In this document: piece by piece, positions 31,167 through 41,369 of the stretch | Position numbering within the stretch: the first letter of the stretch is position 1 | Layout: the number at the start of each line of letters is the position of its first letter | Source: Methyloversatilis sp. | Lineage (GTDB): Bacteria > Pseudomonadota > Gammaproteobacteria > Burkholderiales > Rhodocyclaceae | Assembly: GCF_030698125.1 (NCBI RefSeq) | Contig: NZ_JAUYNV010000033.1 | Span: 1-64,000, forward strand | Reading direction: 5' to 3' | DNA: 64,000 nt | Made by a program: the position numbers and the translations under genes | The notes under the pieces: model-generated | Seen by the model: the letters and a program-made list of their open reading frames with translations, nothing else | The model's database searches: none | Told to the model about the DNA's origin: nothing

Positions 31167-32006
31167 TCATCCGGCCTGTCCGAACTGCGGCCTGCGCCGT
31201 GCAACGAAGGCCTGGACGGCTTCGGCGAAGTCGTCACCGGCGGCGCTGCGGCCGAAAGCCGCGGCCTCGGCTGACAGCTGATCGGCCAGTGGCTGACCGG
31301 CAGCGCCGTTGCCGGCGTCGTTCAGCAGGCGCTTGATTTCGGCATACGCATGGCGCGGGCCGCGGGCCAGGCGGGTCACTTCGGCGCCCAGTGCCGCTTC
31401 GAAGTCAGTCACCGGCACGACACGCTCGACCAGACCAAGCGCTTTCGCCTCGTGCGCATCGAAGCGGCGCGCGCTCCACATCAGTTCGCGCGCCCGGCGC
31501 TCGCCCAGCGCGCGGCTCAGGAAGGCCGACTGGCCGCCGGCACCCGGCTGGGCCAGCGCGATGCCGGCAGTGCTGAACAGCGCGTCGTCGGCCGCAAGGG
31601 CGAAGTCGGACGCCAGCATCAGCGACAGGCCATAGCCCACGCAGTCGCCGCGCACCGCCGCGATGACCGGCTGGTGCGCCGCGCGCAGCGCAAGGATGAC
31701 CGGATTGACCTGTTCGGCGATCAGCGCCACGAACGACGCCTGACGCGCTGCCGGATCGAGCGCGAGGCTCTGCGCAAATTCATGCACGTCGCCCCCTGCA
31801 CTGAAACTGGCGCCGTCGCCGCGCAGCACAAGAATTTCGCAGGCCGGATCGGCCAGCACCGCGCCAACCGCCAGCCGCAACGCGCGCATCATCGCCGTGC
31901 TGTAGGCATTGCGTCGTGCCGGACGCGACATGGTCAGCGTGGCAACACCGCCGTCGAAGCGCATCAGGATGCGGCCGTCGCCGTCGGTATCTGTCTGTTC
32001 GGTCAT
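31167..32006 (-). CDS. Enoyl-CoA hydratase/isomerase family protein
   Basis: 279 aa from ATG 32006 (MTEQTDTDGDG). Crotonase fold with the CoA/oxyanion segment LRGDGASFSAGGDV and YGLSLMLASDFALA. At the position that usually holds the second catalytic Glu the sequence reads QPGAGGQSAFL, so it may be an isomerase or a PaaG-like enzyme rather than a hydratase. The C-terminal FVARRRPQF is typical. Substrate not predictable. Confidence 0.82.
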   Translation of the reverse strand: MTEQTDTDGDGRILMRFDGGVATLTMSRPARRNAYSTAMMRALRLAVGAVLADPACEILVLRGDGASFSAGGDVHEFAQSLALDPAARQASFVALIAEQVNPVILALRAAHQPVIAAVRGDCVGYGLSLMLASDFALAADDALFSTAGIALAQPGAGGQSAFLSRALGERRARELMWSARRFDAHEAKALGLVERVVPVTDFEAALGAEVTRLARGPRHAYAEIKRLLNDAGNGAAGQPLADQLSAEAAAFGRSAAGDDFAEAVQAFVARRRPQFGQAG

Positions 32007-32102
32007 GATTCGGCTCCAGGCACGGGTGTATGGCGACCGCTTGAGCCCCGCCGCAGACGCAGGCAGTTCGTATCTGCGGCCCTGCAACGCTGTGCAGGCG
32101 GC

Positions 32103-33264
32103 TCAGTGGGCTGGCGCGGTCGGGTCTCTGGTTGCGACGGAGGGTTGTTCAAGCGTGAATTCGAATACTGCGCCGACGCCTACGCTTGCGCGCGCCCGGA
32201 TGTCACCGCCATGGTGACGAACGATGCGCTGCACGACGCTCAACCCGACGCCGGAACCGGCGAATTCGCTCGCCAGATGCAGCCGGCGGAAAGGTTCGAA
32301 CAGGTGCCTGGCATAGGCCATGTCGAATCCGGCGCCGTTGTCGGTCACCCGGTACCACTGCCGGCCGTCCTCGACGAAGGCGTCGATGGCCACGCGCGGA
32401 TGCTCCACCTTCGCCGAGTATTTGCAGGCGTTGCCCAGCAGGTTCTGCCACACCTGGGCCAGCATCGCTTCATCGCCGGTGGCGCAGGGCAGATCGCCGA
32501 TGCGCAGCGTGGTGCGGCCGGTTTCGCCCATGTCTGTCAGCAGCGCCCAGGCACGGGCAGCACCGGCCGCCATGTCCATGCGCACCGGTTCGAGCGGCTG
32601 CTGGGCAGCGCTGGCGAGCCGGGTCAGTGCCTCGATGATGTCGTCCATGCGGCGCGCCACGTTGTCGATGCGTTCGGCATGCCGCAGCACCTTGTCGAGA
32701 TTGCCCGCCTGCAGATCGTCGCGCAGCATGCTGGAAAAGCCGCGGATGATGCGCAGCGGCCCGCGCAGGTCGTGCGAGATCGATGCGGTCAGCGTCTGCA
32801 GCTCGCTCTGGGTACCAGCCAGCGCAGCCCGCGCCTGAGCCAGCGCTTCGGCCTGCCGGTGCATCGATGTCGCGACGGTGATAGATCGACATGGCCGGTG
32901 TGGCGTGCGCAGTGGCGAACGCCGCCCACTGCTCGCGGCTGCGCGTGCGCGACATGGCGATCAGGTCCAGCCTGCCGGCCCGGAAATCGGCTTCGATGGC
33001 TGACCAGTCGTCCAGCCGCGGGACGATGTCGAGACCGGTCAGGCGCGCCAGTTCGGCAATCAGTTCGATCTGGAAACCCTGCGGCTGGCCGCTCTCGTCA
33101 ATGAACTCGAACGGCCGGAAGTCGCGGTCGCCGCCGTAGCGCAGCATCTCGGCGAATGTCGCGCCGCAGGCGCCGGCGCAGAGCATGACGACAAGCAGCG
33201 GACGGATTGCAGAATGGAAAAGGCGGGTGCTGCGCAGGCCTGACGCCGGCAGGCAAATCCTCAT
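32103..33264 (-). pseudogene. Broken sensor kinase: partial periplasmic-binding domain out of frame with HisKA/HATPase
   Basis: The 5' part from ATG 33264 encodes a signal peptide (LLVVMLCAGACGATFAE) and about 100 residues of an SBP_bac_3 domain (FRPFEFIDESGQPQGFQIEL). It then ends near RRDIDAPAG and continues out of frame. The 3' part, from an ATG at 32864, encodes a coiled coil, HisKA (ASISHDLRGPLRIIRGF) and an ATPase (LLGNACKYS, SGVGLSVV). The second half of the binding domain and the membrane helix that must separate the parts are missing, so an internal deletion with frame loss is likely. A soluble 253-aa kinase could be made from 32864, but no ribosome site is visible there. Confidence 0.7.
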
Positions 33265-33619
33265 CGAGTGCTTCGGGTGGAGCCAGTGCGTCATCGCTTG
33301 AATCAAGTGGTCTGCAGCGGCTGCGGACTTGTTCCCTTTGTGTGGTCCGGACACCCTGCAGGGCGCAAGATTACAAGAGATTTACCCTGCGGCGTTGTGC
33401 TGCGCGCGTCCGTCATCGGGGTTTGAGGTGGCGACGGCGTTTCTATCACGTACAAACTGTGGGGTTGTTCTGCGGGCGCTGGCATGACGACAGACATCAC
33501 GCATCCTGCGGACCAGGCCGATGGCCTGGCGCCGCGTACTGCTCAAGTGAGCCGGCGTTGTTGCCGATACTCACTCACGTCCCGATCGGTACATGAGGAC
33601 ATAGAGGAGACCACACCCA

Positions 33620-35797
33620 ATGCAGGACACTCCCCGCGACATGGTGGTTCGCGAGCAATCCGCCTCACCCGCGGACGCGGTCCCCCTGCGCGCGCTGATT
33701 GTCGAAGACAATCCTGTTGACCTGTGCGTGCTTCTGGTCCGCCTGAGGGCCGGTGGCTACGACGTCACGTCGGTGTGCGTCGAAACCGAAAGGGCACTGG
33801 CCGACGCGCTGGCGAGCGCGCGTTGGGACATCGTCATCAGCGACTACCTGCTGCCGACCTTCAATGGCCTGGACGCGCTGGACATCGTCAAGCGATTTGA
33901 CCCCGATCTGCCGCTGATCATCGTATCGGGCGGCATCGGCGAGGACATTGCGGTCGCGGCAATGCGGGCGGGCGCACAGGACTACCTGCTGAAGAAGAAC
34001 CTGCAGCGCCTGCCGGCCATCATCGACCGCGAACTGAAGAAGGCGGCGGCGCGGCACAAACAGATGGCGGCGAATGCCGTGCTGCGCGAGAGCGAACTGC
34101 GCCTGCAGAGCATCCTCGCCACCCTCGAAGACATCATCTGGTCGATCGATCTCAGGACGCAGCGACTGGTCTATCTCAACCCGGCTGCGGTCAATATCTA
34201 CGGCGTACCGGCGGAGGCATTCCTCGACGGCCGCGTCGACTGGCTCGACATGGTGCACCCGGACGACCGCGAGCGCATGCGCCATTCACTCAAGGATGTG
34301 TCGAAGGTCGGCAGTCTGGCGAGCGAGTACCGCATCGTGCGCCCCGATGGCGAGGTACGCTGGATACACGACCGCGCGCGCGTGGTGTGCAACGAATCGG
34401 GCGCGCGCGCGCGCGTCGACGGCATCGCCCGCGACGTGACCGAGCACAAGTTCAGCGAAGCCAAGCTTTTCCAGGCGGCGAACTTCGACGCCCTGACCGG
34501 CCTGCCCAACCGCGCCATGCTGAGTGATCGTCTCAATCGAGCGCTGATCCGCCAGGCCGACGGAAAGACCATGCTGGCCGTGCTGTTCGTCGACATCGAC
34601 CGCTTCAAGGTCATCAACGACAGCATGGGCCACGACGCCGGCGACGAACTGCTGCGCCAGATCACCGAGCGCCTGTCGCACGCCCTGCGGGCGAGCGACA
34701 CGCTGGCCCGCCAGGGCGGCGACGAATTCGTCATCGTGCTGCCCGACCTGCAGCGCGCGGCCGACGCCGAAACGGTGTGCCGCAACCTGATGCGCGCCAT
34801 CGAGCCGCCGGTCGAACTGCTCGGCCATCCGATCTACTGCACCGCCAGCATGGGCGTGGCCCTGTTCCCGACCGACGGTGCGGACGCCGGCACGCTGCTC
34901 AAGCACGCCGACCTCGCGATGTACCGGGCGAAGAAGGAAGGGCGCAACACGCTGCGCTTCTACAACCCGGAAGAAGGCGGCGCGGCCAACAACCGGCTCG
35001 AGCTGGAACGCGAACTGCGTGCCGCGCTGGCCAACGATGAATTCGAGCTGCACTATCAGCCGAAGGTCGACCTGACGCGCGACGGGCGCATCGCCGGCTT
35101 CGAGGCGCTGGTGCGCTGGCGCCACCCGCACCGCGGCCTGCTGTCGCCGCTGGAATTCATACCGCTGGCCGAAGAGACCGGCCTGATCGTGCCGATCGGC
35201 ACCTGGGTACTGCGCCAGGCCTGCGCCCAGGCGCGCATCTGGGTGAACGAATTCGGCCCGCACCTGCGCATGGCGGTGAATCTGTCGGCGCGCCAGTTCG
35301 CCGGCAGTGATCTGGTTGAAACCGTCACCAGCGCGCTGCGCGACAGCGGTCTCGACGCCGGCAATCTGGAAGTCGAAATCACCGAATCGCTGCTCATGCA
35401 GGACGCCGGGAAATCGGTACGCGTGCTGCGCCAGATCAAGGACATGGGTGTGTCGATCGCGGTGGACGACTTCGGTACCGGCTATTCCAGCCTTGCCTAC
35501 CTGAAGCGCTTTCCGCTGGACGTGATCAAGATCGACAGTTCTTTCGTACGCGACATTTCCGACGACCCGGATGACGCCGCGATCTGCGCCTCCATTCTCG
35601 CCATGGCCCACGCGCTGCGCATGGAAGTCGTCGCCGAAGGCGTCGAAACGATGCCCCAGCTTGCCTTCCTGCAGGAACACCGCTGCCAGGTCATGCAGGG
35701 CTACCTGTTCAGCCGCCCGCTGCCGGCGGCCGACGCAACCGTGCTGCTCGCCAGCAAGCGCCGCCAGCCGCTCAGCAGCTCAGTCGCTACACAATAG
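33620..35797 (+). CDS. REC-PAS-GGDEF-EAL c-di-GMP response regulator
   Basis: 725 aa. REC at about 20-145 with D75 (VISDYLLPTFNG), PAS at about 155-275, GGDEF with intact LARQGGDEFVIV and EAL with intact EALVRW, DDFGTGYSS and QGYLFSRPL. GAGGAG lies upstream of the ATG. Divergent from the broken kinase, which may have been its partner. Direction of c-di-GMP control unknown. Confidence 0.92.
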   Translation: MQDTPRDMVVREQSASPADAVPLRALIVEDNPVDLCVLLVRLRAGGYDVTSVCVETERALADALASARWDIVISDYLLPTFNGLDALDIVKRFDPDLPLIIVSGGIGEDIAVAAMRAGAQDYLLKKNLQRLPAIIDRELKKAAARHKQMAANAVLRESELRLQSILATLEDIIWSIDLRTQRLVYLNPAAVNIYGVPAEAFLDGRVDWLDMVHPDDRERMRHSLKDVSKVGSLASEYRIVRPDGEVRWIHDRARVVCNESGARARVDGIARDVTEHKFSEAKLFQAANFDALTGLPNRAMLSDRLNRALIRQADGKTMLAVLFVDIDRFKVINDSMGHDAGDELLRQITERLSHALRASDTLARQGGDEFVIVLPDLQRAADAETVCRNLMRAIEPPVELLGHPIYCTASMGVALFPTDGADAGTLLKHADLAMYRAKKEGRNTLRFYNPEEGGAANNRLELERELRAALANDEFELHYQPKVDLTRDGRIAGFEALVRWRHPHRGLLSPLEFIPLAEETGLIVPIGTWVLRQACAQARIWVNEFGPHLRMAVNLSARQFAGSDLVETVTSALRDSGLDAGNLEVEITESLLMQDAGKSVRVLRQIKDMGVSIAVDDFGTGYSSLAYLKRFPLDVIKIDSSFVRDISDDPDDAAICASILAMAHALRMEVVAEGVETMPQLAFLQEHRCQVMQGYLFSRPLPAADATVLLASKRRQPLSSSVATQ

Positions 35798-36299
35798 CCA
35801 TCGGCTGCCCGGGTGACCCCATCGCCCGATCCACCACGAACGCCACACCGGAACGTCAGGGCAGGTCGTCGTCGTCCAGCGGCGTCCACGAGGCCAAGAG
35901 GCGGTTTTGCTCCGCTTCAAGCTCCGCGATCTGTGCGACCGCGTGCGCCGGAGCAGGATCATTGTTGTGGTCCGGGGCGGTAGCGCCGGTCAGGCAGCAC
36001 GGCAAACCAGCGGCTTCGGCTGCGTGGCTCGATAAGTGCTTTGTCCAAGCTGAGGGAGTGCCGCACATGGCGACGGCAGGTCCGGGCAATCCTGCCCGCA
36101 CCACGTCGATCAACCGCTGATTCCATCGCGTCTTGCGCAACGCAAGGCCGGCCGCGCGCCTTTGCTTGAAGACCTGCTAACGACTCTGCCCGAGCGACAT
36201 TTTCGCGCCAGGCTCTGTTGTCCTTCCACCGCTTTCGCCCCCGAAAGAACTCCCCCGCGATGGCACTTCAGCCAGCTGACGGGATCAACAGGACACGCC
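35798..36299. other. Intergenic region, no convincing gene
   Basis: Contains a 94-codon minus-strand frame (35856-36140) ending in LASWTPLDDDDLP that might be a small gene or a fragment, but no family, ribosome site or partner supports it. Otherwise nothing recognisable. Confidence 0.4.
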
Positions 36300-36830
36300 A
36301 TGACTGCCACCACCGAATCCCCCGCGTTTCAGCGCCTTGAAGCTGAAGGTCGTCTGCAGAAGCCCGCACTCAAAGGGTCCACGCACCTGCCCGGCCGTTT
36401 CGGCTTCCGCGGTGAAATCACCCTGACGACCGAACCGCCCGTGGTGCTCAAGGAGACCATTGCCGTGGCGGACAACGGCGAAGCGACCCTTTCGTTTCTC
36501 GCAGGTTCGCTGCCGTCCTTCAAAGCGCTGCCCGCATTGATTGCGGCCCTGGGCCCCAATATCAAGGCGGGCGGCAAATACTTCATCTATGTGTCCGACC
36601 TCGATCGCGCATCGCGCTACCAGATCGAATTCGACGGCGTGTCGGTCTATGTGCTGCCGATCGATGACACCTCGGTGTACAACGAACTGATCGACTTCCT
36701 GTACCTCGACAAGACGAAGATGAAGAAGATGGATACGGCCGAAAAGGTCGATACCATCGCCGACGGAGCGCTCAAGTACGCCCAGGTCTACGAAGTCATC
36801 ACCTACGAAGAAGGGCTGAAGCGGCTCTGA
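36300..36830 (+). CDS. Conserved-looking cytoplasmic protein, unassigned
   Basis: 176 aa from ATG 36300 (MTATTESPAFQRLEAEGRLQ). No signal peptide or membrane helix. The middle has beta-rich segments (GKYFIYVSDLDRASRYQIEF) and the C-terminal third is charged (TKMKKMDTAEKVDTIADGALKYAQ). Codon use resembles neighbouring real genes. Family not recognised. It stands alone between two gene-poor stretches. Confidence 0.65.
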   Translation: MTATTESPAFQRLEAEGRLQKPALKGSTHLPGRFGFRGEITLTTEPPVVLKETIAVADNGEATLSFLAGSLPSFKALPALIAALGPNIKAGGKYFIYVSDLDRASRYQIEFDGVSVYVLPIDDTSVYNELIDFLYLDKTKMKKMDTAEKVDTIADGALKYAQVYEVITYEEGLKRL

Positions 36831-37217
36831 ACAGGCCGCCGCCCTGTCGGGTTGGCGACGCACGCATTGTCGCCAATCACGACAATCCAGCGTGAAGACC
36901 AGGCGGGATCGACGCCGCGGGCAGAGCGCCGCACATACAGTGGCCGCTGATCAGGCTTTGCCCGGGAATGCCGATCTCTGCTGCAAGTGATTTGAATCGT
37001 ATCCTCGTCAAACCCGATCGTGGTCCGCTTCTTGAGTTGTGCAGCCGGGGTTCTTCGCCGCTTTCGAGAAGTCGTATTCGGGGCGCGAGGTCAACAATGA
37101 TCCGTGCCGCACCCGAATATACCAAAGAGATTTTTCGGTCGAGAAATCCGCGTTGCCTTGCAGGTCAGCACCGAGGCGTGCTGTACACTTCGGCCAACCT
37201 CCTTCCGATCACACTTC
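36831..37217. other. Intergenic region upstream of the helicase
   Basis: No gene or clear repeat identified. Short open frames on both strands here have no recognisable product. The AT-rich part at about 37110-37150 is the likeliest promoter region for the helicase gene. Confidence 0.4.
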
Positions 37218-39149
37218 GTGTCAGACATTCCCACCACCTTTGCCGTCGACGGCCCGCTTGCCCGGGCGATCGAAGGCTTCACGCCGCGTGCGCAGCAGAC
37301 GGAAATGGCCGAGCGGGTGGCGGCGGCGATCGAACAGCGCGGGGTGCTGGTGGTCGAGGCGGGCACCGGGACGGGCAAGACCTACGCTTATCTCGTGCCG
37401 GCGCTGCTGTCCGGCACCAAGGTGATCGTGTCGACCGGCACCAAGACGCTGCAGGACCAGTTGTTCCAGCGCGACCTGCCGACGGTGCGCGGCGCGCTCG
37501 GCGTGCCGGTGACCATCGCGCTGCTGAAGGGGCGCGCCAACTATCTGTGCCACTACCACCTCGAACGGTCCCTGCACGACGGCCGGCTCGGCTCGCGCGA
37601 AGAGGCCGGGCATCTGCAGTCCATCGCGCGCTGGGCCAAGGTGACGAGCAGCGGCGACAAGGCGCAATGCACCGAGGTGCCGGAAGAGTCGGGCGCCTGG
37701 CAGCTGGCCACGTCGACGCGCGACAACTGTCTGGGCCAGGATTGCCCGAACGCGAAGGAATGTTTCGTGACCGCGGCGCGGCGCGAGGCGATGGAGGCGG
37801 ACGTGGTGGTGGTCAATCACCATCTGTTCTTCGCCGACCTGATGCTGCGTGACGAGGGCGTGGCCGAACTGCTGCCGGCCTGCAATGCGGTGGTGTTCGA
37901 CGAAGCGCATCAGCTGGCGGAAACCGCCAGCCTGTTCTTCGGCGAGTCGGTATCGACTTCGCAGCTGCTGGAACTGGCGCGCGACACGCGTGCCGAGGCG
38001 GTCATCAACGCCAAGGATTTCAAGCAGTTGCCCGAAGCCGCCGAGCGCATGGCCAAGGCGGCGCGCGACCTGCGGCTGGTGTTCCGCGAAGAGAATGTGC
38101 GGCTGTCGGCGGTGCAGATCGACGAACGCGCCGCGTTCGCGCCGGCGCTGGCCACCGTGCTGGACGCCTTGCGCGAGCTGGCCGGCGTGCTCGAAACCCA
38201 GGCCGGGCGCAGCGAGGGGCTGGAAAAGTGCTGGCAGCGCTCGCTCGATCTGGTGGCGCGCATCGAACGCTGGCAGAAGCCTGACCAGCCCGACCGCGTG
38301 CGCTGGGCCGAGGTGTATACGCAGGCGCTGGCGCTGAACGCCACGCCGCTGTCGGTGGCCGACATTTTCCGGCGCCAGATGGAAGACAACCCGCGGGCGT
38401 GGATATTCACGTCGGCTACGCTGGCGGTCGGCGGCGACTTCGGCCATTACTGCGGCGAACTGGGCCTGGCCGGCGCCGAGACCGCGCAGTGGGGCAGCCC
38501 GTTCAACTACGGCGAACAGGCGCTGCTGTATGCGCCCGAAAACATGCCCGAGCCGTCCGCGCCCACCTACGCCGAAGCGGTGGCGCGCACTGCCTGGCCG
38601 CTGATCAAGGCCTGCCGCGGTGGCGTGTTCGTGCTGTGCACCTCGCTGCGCGCGATGAAGCGCATCCATGAACTGATCGAGGACAAGCTGTCGGCCTACG
38701 ATCCTGACCGCCCGCTGCTGATGCAGGGCCAGGCCACGCGCAGCGAGCTGCTCGAGCGGCACCGCGCCGCCGGCAACGCGGTGCTGGTCGCCAGCCAGAG
38801 TTTCTGGGAAGGCGTGGATGTGCGTGGCGACGCGCTGCAGCTGGTCATCATCGACAAGCTGCCGTTCGCACCGCCGGACGACCCGGTATTGTCGGCGCGC
38901 ATCGAACACATGAAGCGCGAAGGCCGCAACGCCTTCATGGATTACCAGCTGCCGCATGCCGTGATCAGCATGAAGCAGGGCGCCGGCCGGTTGATCCGCG
39001 ACGAGCGCGACCACGGTGTGCTCGTCGTGTGCGACCCGCGCCTGATCGACAAGCACTACGGCAAGACCATCTGGCGCAGCCTGCCGCCGATGCGCCGCAC
39101 GCGCAGCGAAGACGTGGCGGTGCAGTTTCTGGAAAGCCTGGGCGGCTGA
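37218..39149 (+). CDS. DinG/YoaA-family ATP-dependent DNA helicase
   Basis: 643 aa from GTG 37218 (VSDIPTTFAVDGPLARAI). Superfamily 2 XPD-like 5'-3' helicase. Walker A EAGTGTGKTYAYL, four Fe-S cysteines in the insertion (NYLCHYH, AQCTEV, DNCLGQDC region), DEAH box VVFDEAHQLAE, and motif VI QGAGRLIRDERDHG. The length is nearer YoaA than DinG of E. coli. Role in repair or resolution of R-loops and unusual DNA structures is from the family. The 38-residue N-terminal ORF-track extension is not supported. Confidence 0.92.
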   Translation: MSDIPTTFAVDGPLARAIEGFTPRAQQTEMAERVAAAIEQRGVLVVEAGTGTGKTYAYLVPALLSGTKVIVSTGTKTLQDQLFQRDLPTVRGALGVPVTIALLKGRANYLCHYHLERSLHDGRLGSREEAGHLQSIARWAKVTSSGDKAQCTEVPEESGAWQLATSTRDNCLGQDCPNAKECFVTAARREAMEADVVVVNHHLFFADLMLRDEGVAELLPACNAVVFDEAHQLAETASLFFGESVSTSQLLELARDTRAEAVINAKDFKQLPEAAERMAKAARDLRLVFREENVRLSAVQIDERAAFAPALATVLDALRELAGVLETQAGRSEGLEKCWQRSLDLVARIERWQKPDQPDRVRWAEVYTQALALNATPLSVADIFRRQMEDNPRAWIFTSATLAVGGDFGHYCGELGLAGAETAQWGSPFNYGEQALLYAPENMPEPSAPTYAEAVARTAWPLIKACRGGVFVLCTSLRAMKRIHELIEDKLSAYDPDRPLLMQGQATRSELLERHRAAGNAVLVASQSFWEGVDVRGDALQLVIIDKLPFAPPDDPVLSARIEHMKREGRNAFMDYQLPHAVISMKQGAGRLIRDERDHGVLVVCDPRLIDKHYGKTIWRSLPPMRRTRSEDVAVQFLESLGG

Positions 39150-39265
39150 GCGCTTCGCGATTTTCCTGAGTCGCGGTTGCGCGGATTTCCCGATCCGCGC
39201 CGCGCCCCGCGCGCTGGTCTGGACTTGGTCTAAACTCGTGGTTCCGAAGTCCGGGAGGTGTCGCC

Positions 39266-40423
39266 ATGTTGCGCGAAGCACTTTTCAGGGCGCCGCCGCA
39301 GGACGTCGCCCGTTCGTCGAAATTCCGCGTGCTGTCAGGGCTGCTGGCGCAGGCCGGCATCGAAGCGGACGGACCGGAACCGTGGGACATGCGCATCCAT
39401 TCGCCGGACCTGCCGGCGCGCCTGCTCGCGCAGGGCAGCCTCGGGTTGGGCGAAAGCTATATGGATGGTGAATGGGACGCCGACCGTCTCGACGAATTCT
39501 TCGCCCGGCTGCTGCGGGCACGTCTGGGCGAGCGCGTGCAGCCGGCGCGCATCGTCATGCACGCGCTCAGCGCTCACCTGTTCAACCGCCAGACGCGGCG
39601 GCGCGCCTGGCAGGTCGGCCAGCGTCACTACGATCTGGGCAACGATTTTTACGCGGCCATGCTCGATCCGCGCATGACCTATACCTGCGCCTACTGGAAG
39701 GACGCCGATAACCTCGCATCTGCGCAGGATGCCAAACTCGATCTGGTGTGCCGCAAGCTCAAGCTCGAACCCGGCATGCGTCTGCTCGACATCGGCTGCG
39801 GCTGGGGCAGCCTGATCGGCTACGCGGCCGAGCACTACGGTGTGGAATGTGTCGGCGTGACCGTGTCGCGCGAACAGATGGAGTGGGCGCGCGCACGCTA
39901 CGCAGGGCTGCCGGTGGCGTTCCGGCTGCAGGACTATCGCGAGGTCGACGAGGCCTTCGACCGGGTGGCCAGCATCGGCATGTTCGAGCATGTCGGGCGC
40001 AAGAACTTCCGTACCTTCATGCAGGTGGCGCGGCGCTGTCTGCATCCGGACGGCCTGCTGCTGTTGCACACGATAGGCAAGAACACGCGGCGTGGCGCGA
40101 CCGACCCCTGGATAGACCGCTACATCTTCCCCAACGGCGACCTGCCGGCGGTCGACCAGATCGGCCACTCGCTCGAGGATCTGTTCGTGGTCGAAGACCT
40201 GCACAACTTCGGCGCCGACTACGACCGCACGCTGATGGCCTGGCATGGCAATTTCGACGCTGCCTGGCCACAGTTTGCCGACCGGCTCGGCGAGCGCTTT
40301 CGCCGCATGTGGCGCTATTACCTGCTGTCGTGCGCCGGTGCGTTCCGCGCACGCGACATCCAGCTCTGGCAGTGGGTGTTGTCGCCGGCCGGCGTGCCCG
40401 GCGGCTATCGCCGCATCAGCTGA
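39266..40423 (+). CDS. cfa: Cyclopropane-fatty-acyl-phospholipid synthase
   Basis: 385 aa. Transfers a methylene from S-adenosylmethionine to cis double bonds of membrane phospholipids, usually on entry to stationary phase or under stress. Class I methyltransferase motif LLDIGCGWGSLIGYAAEHYG, the bicarbonate/active-site region HYDLGNDFYAAMLDPRMTYTCAYW, and the conserved SIGMFEHVGRKNF and FPNGDLP. Start by GGGAGG 9 nt upstream. Full length. Confidence 0.94.
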   Translation: MLREALFRAPPQDVARSSKFRVLSGLLAQAGIEADGPEPWDMRIHSPDLPARLLAQGSLGLGESYMDGEWDADRLDEFFARLLRARLGERVQPARIVMHALSAHLFNRQTRRRAWQVGQRHYDLGNDFYAAMLDPRMTYTCAYWKDADNLASAQDAKLDLVCRKLKLEPGMRLLDIGCGWGSLIGYAAEHYGVECVGVTVSREQMEWARARYAGLPVAFRLQDYREVDEAFDRVASIGMFEHVGRKNFRTFMQVARRCLHPDGLLLLHTIGKNTRRGATDPWIDRYIFPNGDLPAVDQIGHSLEDLFVVEDLHNFGADYDRTLMAWHGNFDAAWPQFADRLGERFRRMWRYYLLSCAGAFRARDIQLWQWVLSPAGVPGGYRRIS

Positions 40424-40432
40424 AGCTGCGCA

Positions 40433-40840
40433 TCAACCGGCATTGAAGTACTGGCGGATCGCCTCGTCGGAGGTGTGGGTGTTCAGTTCGCTGACGTTGA
40501 TCGACAGGCTGCCGGTGGCCCACAGGCAGTGCTTGCGGAACCACGCATAGAGCTCGTCCGAAGCCTTGTCGATCGCGCCCAGGCGGCCCGACTCGATCAG
40601 GTATTGCAGCGCGCGGTCGGCGCCGGGGGGGTGCTCGGTCACGGCGCGATGCTTTTCGAGCGGCTGGAACAGGCGGCCCACATCGAGTGCGGTGACCGAT
40701 TGCGGGCGCTCGGCCAGACGGCGCTCCAGCCTGTCGATTGCGGCCGTCCACGACGGGCTGAGTTTGAAGCGCTTGCGCAGACTTGCGATCCAGTTTTGCA
40801 GAAGCGCAACATAGGTTTGTTCGGTGGCCTTGTCGCTCAT
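40433..40840 (-). CDS. Hypothetical protein, unassigned
   Basis: 135 aa, soluble and mostly helical (YVALLQNWIASLRKRFKLSPSW and DKASDELYAWFRKHC). Convergent with cfa, ends 10 nt from it. No family recognised. A possible shadow reading is excluded because no better frame exists on the other strand. Confidence 0.55.
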   Translation of the reverse strand: MSDKATEQTYVALLQNWIASLRKRFKLSPSWTAAIDRLERRLAERPQSVTALDVGRLFQPLEKHRAVTEHPPGADRALQYLIESGRLGAIDKASDELYAWFRKHCLWATGSLSINVSELNTHTSDEAIRQYFNAG

Positions 40841-41135
40841 CGTGTTGGCGTTATCCTTATGTCCGGTCGCCGGTGACGCGGGCTTTCAGCCGACGCCATC
40901 CAGTCCGCTTTTACGGTCGAGCTTCTATCTGGCTTGAGCAACGGGTGAGCAGGTTGGCACGGCGAATCGAATATCTGCTCGCGCGATGTGCTCCGCCGCG
41001 CTTCATCACGGTAGCGGCCCGGTTCATCGTGAATGATGGCGCCACGAAAGCCGTTTTTCGGTCTTCGGACAGGCATCCGGTACGTCCCAGGCGGGGTATC
41101 CGGATTTTGTGGTCTCAATCTACCGGTTACGCACC

Positions 41136-41345
41136 ATGGTGTTCGAAGTCTACGGCCGGTTCGAGGTCGAGGTTTGCGAAGAGTCGGGGGCGTGGGTCGC
41201 CTACCGGCTGGGGCCCGGCATGCGTCATCGCGACTATGACGTGTCCTTCCCGCGCGGGCTCGCCGAAGACCGGTTGGCCGAGGTGCTGACCCACAGCTTC
41301 CAGGACCTCGCTTCGCCGGGGCTGAACGTGCGGCGCGTCCGCTGA
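41136..41345 (+). CDS. Small DUF7661-like protein
   Basis: 69 aa from ATG 41136 (MVFEVYGRFEVEVCEESGAWVAYRLG). Compact alpha/beta pattern ending in DRLAEVLTHSFQDLASPG, which recalls the small family DUF7661. That match is from memory and weak. No membrane segment. The 24 nt to the next gene suggest co-transcription. The stretch 40841-41135 before it shows no gene. Confidence 0.5.
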   Translation: MVFEVYGRFEVEVCEESGAWVAYRLGPGMRHRDYDVSFPRGLAEDRLAEVLTHSFQDLASPGLNVRRVR

Positions 41346-41369
41346 AAGCTGTCGTCCTTCGCACCTGCC

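Noticed and set aside
32103-32864. Stand-alone 253-aa histidine kinase
   Set aside because: No ribosome site at the internal ATG, and the upstream frame carries the matching but truncated sensor part, so a broken gene is more likely.
35856-36140. 94-aa minus-strand ORF
   Set aside because: Possibly a small gene, but no family, no clear ribosome site and poor context; left as unassigned intergenic.
37221-39281. 686-aa minus-strand ORF opposite the helicase
   Set aside because: Shadow of the DinG/YoaA-family gene; His/Arg/Gln-rich composition typical of antisense translation.
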